Source: Liolophura sinensis
Taxonomy: Eukaryota > Mollusca > Polyplacophora > Chitonida > Chitonidae
Reading direction: 5' to 3'
Assembly (NCBI RefSeq): GCF_032854445.1
Contig: NC_088303.1
Span: 9,371,501 to 9,435,500, forward strand
Length of the DNA stretch: 64,000 nt
The position numbers and the translations under genes are program-made. A model generated the notes under the pieces. That model was not told the DNA's origin and did not search any database. It worked only from the letters and a program-made list of their open reading frames with translations. Within the stretch, counting starts at the first letter, position 1; each line of letters starts with the position of its first letter. Below, piece after piece: positions 61,280-64,000 of this stretch.

Positions 61280-64000
61280 GGCTGTAAGTATGAGGCCATT
61301 TGTAATAGGAGACGATTTTTTTGTAACGTGACTTCTTTCATTTAACATGGGTTTACAATTAGTGGTGGATTTCAAAACCAAGGGTCGGTTGTTCAAAAGT
61401 GTATGAAAAATTAAGCCAGGCTTAAATCTTAAAACCAGCTTTGGCCTAATGTAAAACTAATGGTCCTTTAGTCCAGACTATAATTAATACCTGGATTAAC
61501 TGCTAATACACTTCTAAACAACTGAGCACTGGTTGTCTAATAAATATATGCATAGCAGTCCGGAGCTTCGACAGACAGCAATGCGGTTGCAGAACAATGT
61601 TTAACTCATCTCAAGGATAACATTGTCAGCTGTCTATATTGTTATGATGTTGAGATGCTAATTTTGTAAATTTTTGGGGGTAAATTGACTTGGTTAATGT
61701 TTTATAGATTGAGGGCATGAACTGTTGTTTGGACACTTCTCTTACTAATTACCTTATTTCCATGTCATAGGTAGAGGATTTGACTTTCTATTCCATACTT
61801 TGATCAAAAAAACTGATTGATGGAATTTCCATCCGCTCTTAGAGAGTGCTGGGCAAAGACGGATGTGATGACATCCAATATGATCGCTAACCACAAAGTA
61901 CTATGCTCTAGAATAAAATGATGCATTTAAGAAACATGATCTGATGGAAACACATTTACAGTGGAGTACAACCATCGTTTGTCTTCCCCCAAAACATGGA
62001 GTTTCATTCAAAATGACATGGCTAAGGAAAGGTCAGCACAGTGTACTAGTAACGGGGAAGTGTGTCTGCTTAATCGATTGCGAAATGTTGTGACATTTAC
62101 AGTGTCTCAATAACACCCATTTCGTTTCTTCCCGACGTAAAATTTTATTGGCGTCATGCAAGAACAGGATCTCAGTAAAGTGACGTGTAAATCAATAGAC
62201 ATGCGGCGATGGAGTAGCTCAAGGCCGATATGCCGAAAATATGATTCTGAGGGTGTTTTGTGTAGGTTTTCTTAACGTCAGTATTCAATAGAAAGGGTAA
62301 GTTGTCACCAGGGCAAACCCGAAAGTGCTAGATGTCAAATATGTACAAAGGATCTGGCAATGCAAATGTAACGAGAAAAGGAAAAGAAAAGATCAATCTA
62401 TGATCATCGTCAAAAGACCCATTTCTGTGCCAAATAATACAGTTTAAAGTGCTTCGGATTGAATACTGAAAACTTCATGTTCATTTATAACAACCACGGA
62501 AGTTCTCGCTGCGAGCTGTCATCGTTTGGTTTGCGCCACTGGAAGCCGCATCCATCATATTTCGTGCCGATCCAGGTTGCAATTCTTGTGAGGTACTGAC
62601 ACCCTCATTAAGAGAAGGTGCAAAGCTAAGTGTGCGCAGCTGTTACACATATCTGTTTCAATTTAATGCGACACGTTTACCACGGGAATCGACATAAATA
62701 CGCGTGGTAGCTACAGGCAGCCGTTTACATAGGCATCATTGTCTACATTGTACACAAGCTAAATGGCCTAATTATTAAACTGACCAGTTAAATATGCTTC
62801 ACCACTTTTTCGGCGGCAGGATGAAAGTTATGTTGCTTTTGAACTGTGAAGCTGCTCTTGCCTTGGTCGACACAATCTCAAAATGGAGAGTGTTTATACA
62901 CATATATTTGTTGCCACCTTCTGAGCTCTCGGTGTATTTGTAGCCACCTTCTTAACTCTCGGTGTATTTGTAGCCACCTTCTTAACTCTCGGTGTATTTG
63001 TTGCCAGTGTCAGAACTCTCAGTTTATTTGTTACCACTTTCTGAACTCTCGTATATTTCTTGCCACTTTCTCTCGGCTAGCTTGCAAGTTGGACAGTTAA
63101 AGCAATAACGTGTCAATTTGAGAAAGTGGAGAGAAGTACTCCCATGTGGTTCTAATCCTCTGGACGATTACCCTTCAGGGAATGTGACAGCTGTGTGACG
63201 TCCGTAAGACATATGCTGTGTTTCACCTTAAAGACCCTGTGATCGCAAGAGTGGCAAGGAAATGACCGAATTGTCCATTGTCGCCATGGCAACGGAATAC
63301 ACCTGACGCCGAGCCTCCTCAACGAATGACCTACAACTAACCCGATATTATCTTTTCGGGAAAATAGACAAGCTTCTGTGAGTTGAAAAACATCACCTAG
63401 TGCCGATTCAGCCTTATATTTCTTGGAAATCTGAGAATATGCTACAAAAACACGCGCGTGACTGAACCCATCACCCTCCTGCACCCTAATAAAACGTACA
63501 AAGCTTTGTTTGCTCCCCGCTTTTTCCTGTTGCTACAAGCTGACATATTGATACTGGGTGATTTATTGATATACATTCATGGATGGAGATGGTCTTGTAT
63601 GACGCATTATGAATACATGCAGATCTACTGATACATGTGTGTAATCTAAACTGTCCATTGGATATATATGCTGTCACGACAAATGTTTCTTCACTCCTTG
63701 ACCATCCATGAAAAGTTGAGAGACGGTAAGGAGACTGGCTGCACGATAAAACAGCGCCAATCATAGGGTGTGTGTGCAGCAAGTCACCAAACGGTAACAG
63801 CGTACGGTCCCTAAGAAACCTCCACATCGAAACGAACAGCTTAACTCACGCTTTCGACAGACATAAGTTCATGCATGTATAGTAAAAGCGAAAATCGAAA
63901 GTATTCACGTTTTATACAAGCAAAAGTATGCATCGCCACCTCCAAAAAATCTTCGAAGAGTTATCATTCAATGACGAAATTGTTATCATTTAATAATGAA
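61280..64000. other. No gene recognised at the right end
   Basis: Two adjacent - strand frames of 110 and 113 codons (63152-63484 and 63486-63827) lack any motif I recognise. A 30-bp repeat lies at 62907. Confidence 0.4.
62907..63077. repeat. 30-bp tandem repeat, about 5 copies
   Basis: The unit is CTCTCGGTGTATTTGTAGCC then ACCTTCTTAA. Confidence 0.9.

Noticed and set aside
63152-63827. Two adjacent - strand frames of 110 and 113 codons
   Set aside because: No recognisable motif, signal or splice context; lengths are within what chance allows.

Overview
The window is eukaryotic nuclear DNA, most likely from a marine mollusc or another lophotrochozoan. The reasons are split genes with GT-AG introns, dense tRNA-headed SINEs with (AATA)n or (CACT)n tails, Tc1/mariner-type DNA transposons, many minisatellites, and an intronless receptor of the myosuppressin/DMSR type that is common in lophotrochozoans. 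The phylum is an inference. There are no bacterial-type operons, rRNA genes, CRISPR arrays or complete tRNA genes.

Genes. (1) At the left edge, on the + strand, are the last three exons (563-716, 1433-1490, 2144-2466) of a zona pellucida (ZP) domain membrane protein. They encode the end of ZP-C, a furin-like RKRR site, a transmembrane helix and a short cytoplasmic tail. (2) Facing it tail to tail is a second ZP-domain gene on the - strand, reconstructed here as nine exons between 26698 and 8010 (about 352 aa). Its ZP-C exon has the same length (154 nt), the same phases and 26 of 51 identical residues compared with gene 1, so the two are paralogues. (3) An intronless DMSR/FMRFamide-like GPCR lies on the - strand at 36430-37518.

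Region by region. 0-3 kb: end of ZP gene A with two SINE copies. 3-6 kb: a 49-bp tandem array and a decayed reverse-transcriptase element with a SINE nested in it. 6.7-7.5 kb: TG and TA microsatellites. 8-26.7 kb: ZP gene B. Its introns hold a 29-bp minisatellite, a 6.7-kb array of a 38-bp unit, a 1.53-kb Tc1-like transposon with perfect terminal repeats and two nonsense codons, a candidate foldback-like element, and many SINEs. 28.6-29.2 kb: a 74-bp tandem repeat and an AACACA/TGTGTT palindrome-rich stretch. 30.5-32.8 kb: a 24-bp minisatellite with several open frames. 35 kb: a decayed second DNA transposon. 36.4-37.6 kb: the GPCR. 37.6-64 kb: no convincing coding exon, but several short minisatellites, a 52-kb hairpin (MITE-like) element, SINE copies and a degenerate 28-bp array.

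Two main SINE families recur. Family A has a tRNA-like head, a conserved core with the motif TATACGACGG on the reverse strand, and an (AATA)n tail. Family B has a tRNA-like head, a core containing GACGGATTTCCACCGCTC on the reverse strand, and a (CACT)n tail. Several insertions have clear target-site duplications. The long open frames inside the minisatellites are by-products of repeat units that lack stop codons and are not called as genes. All exon and family calls come from reading the sequence by eye; no database search, transcript data or alignment program was used.
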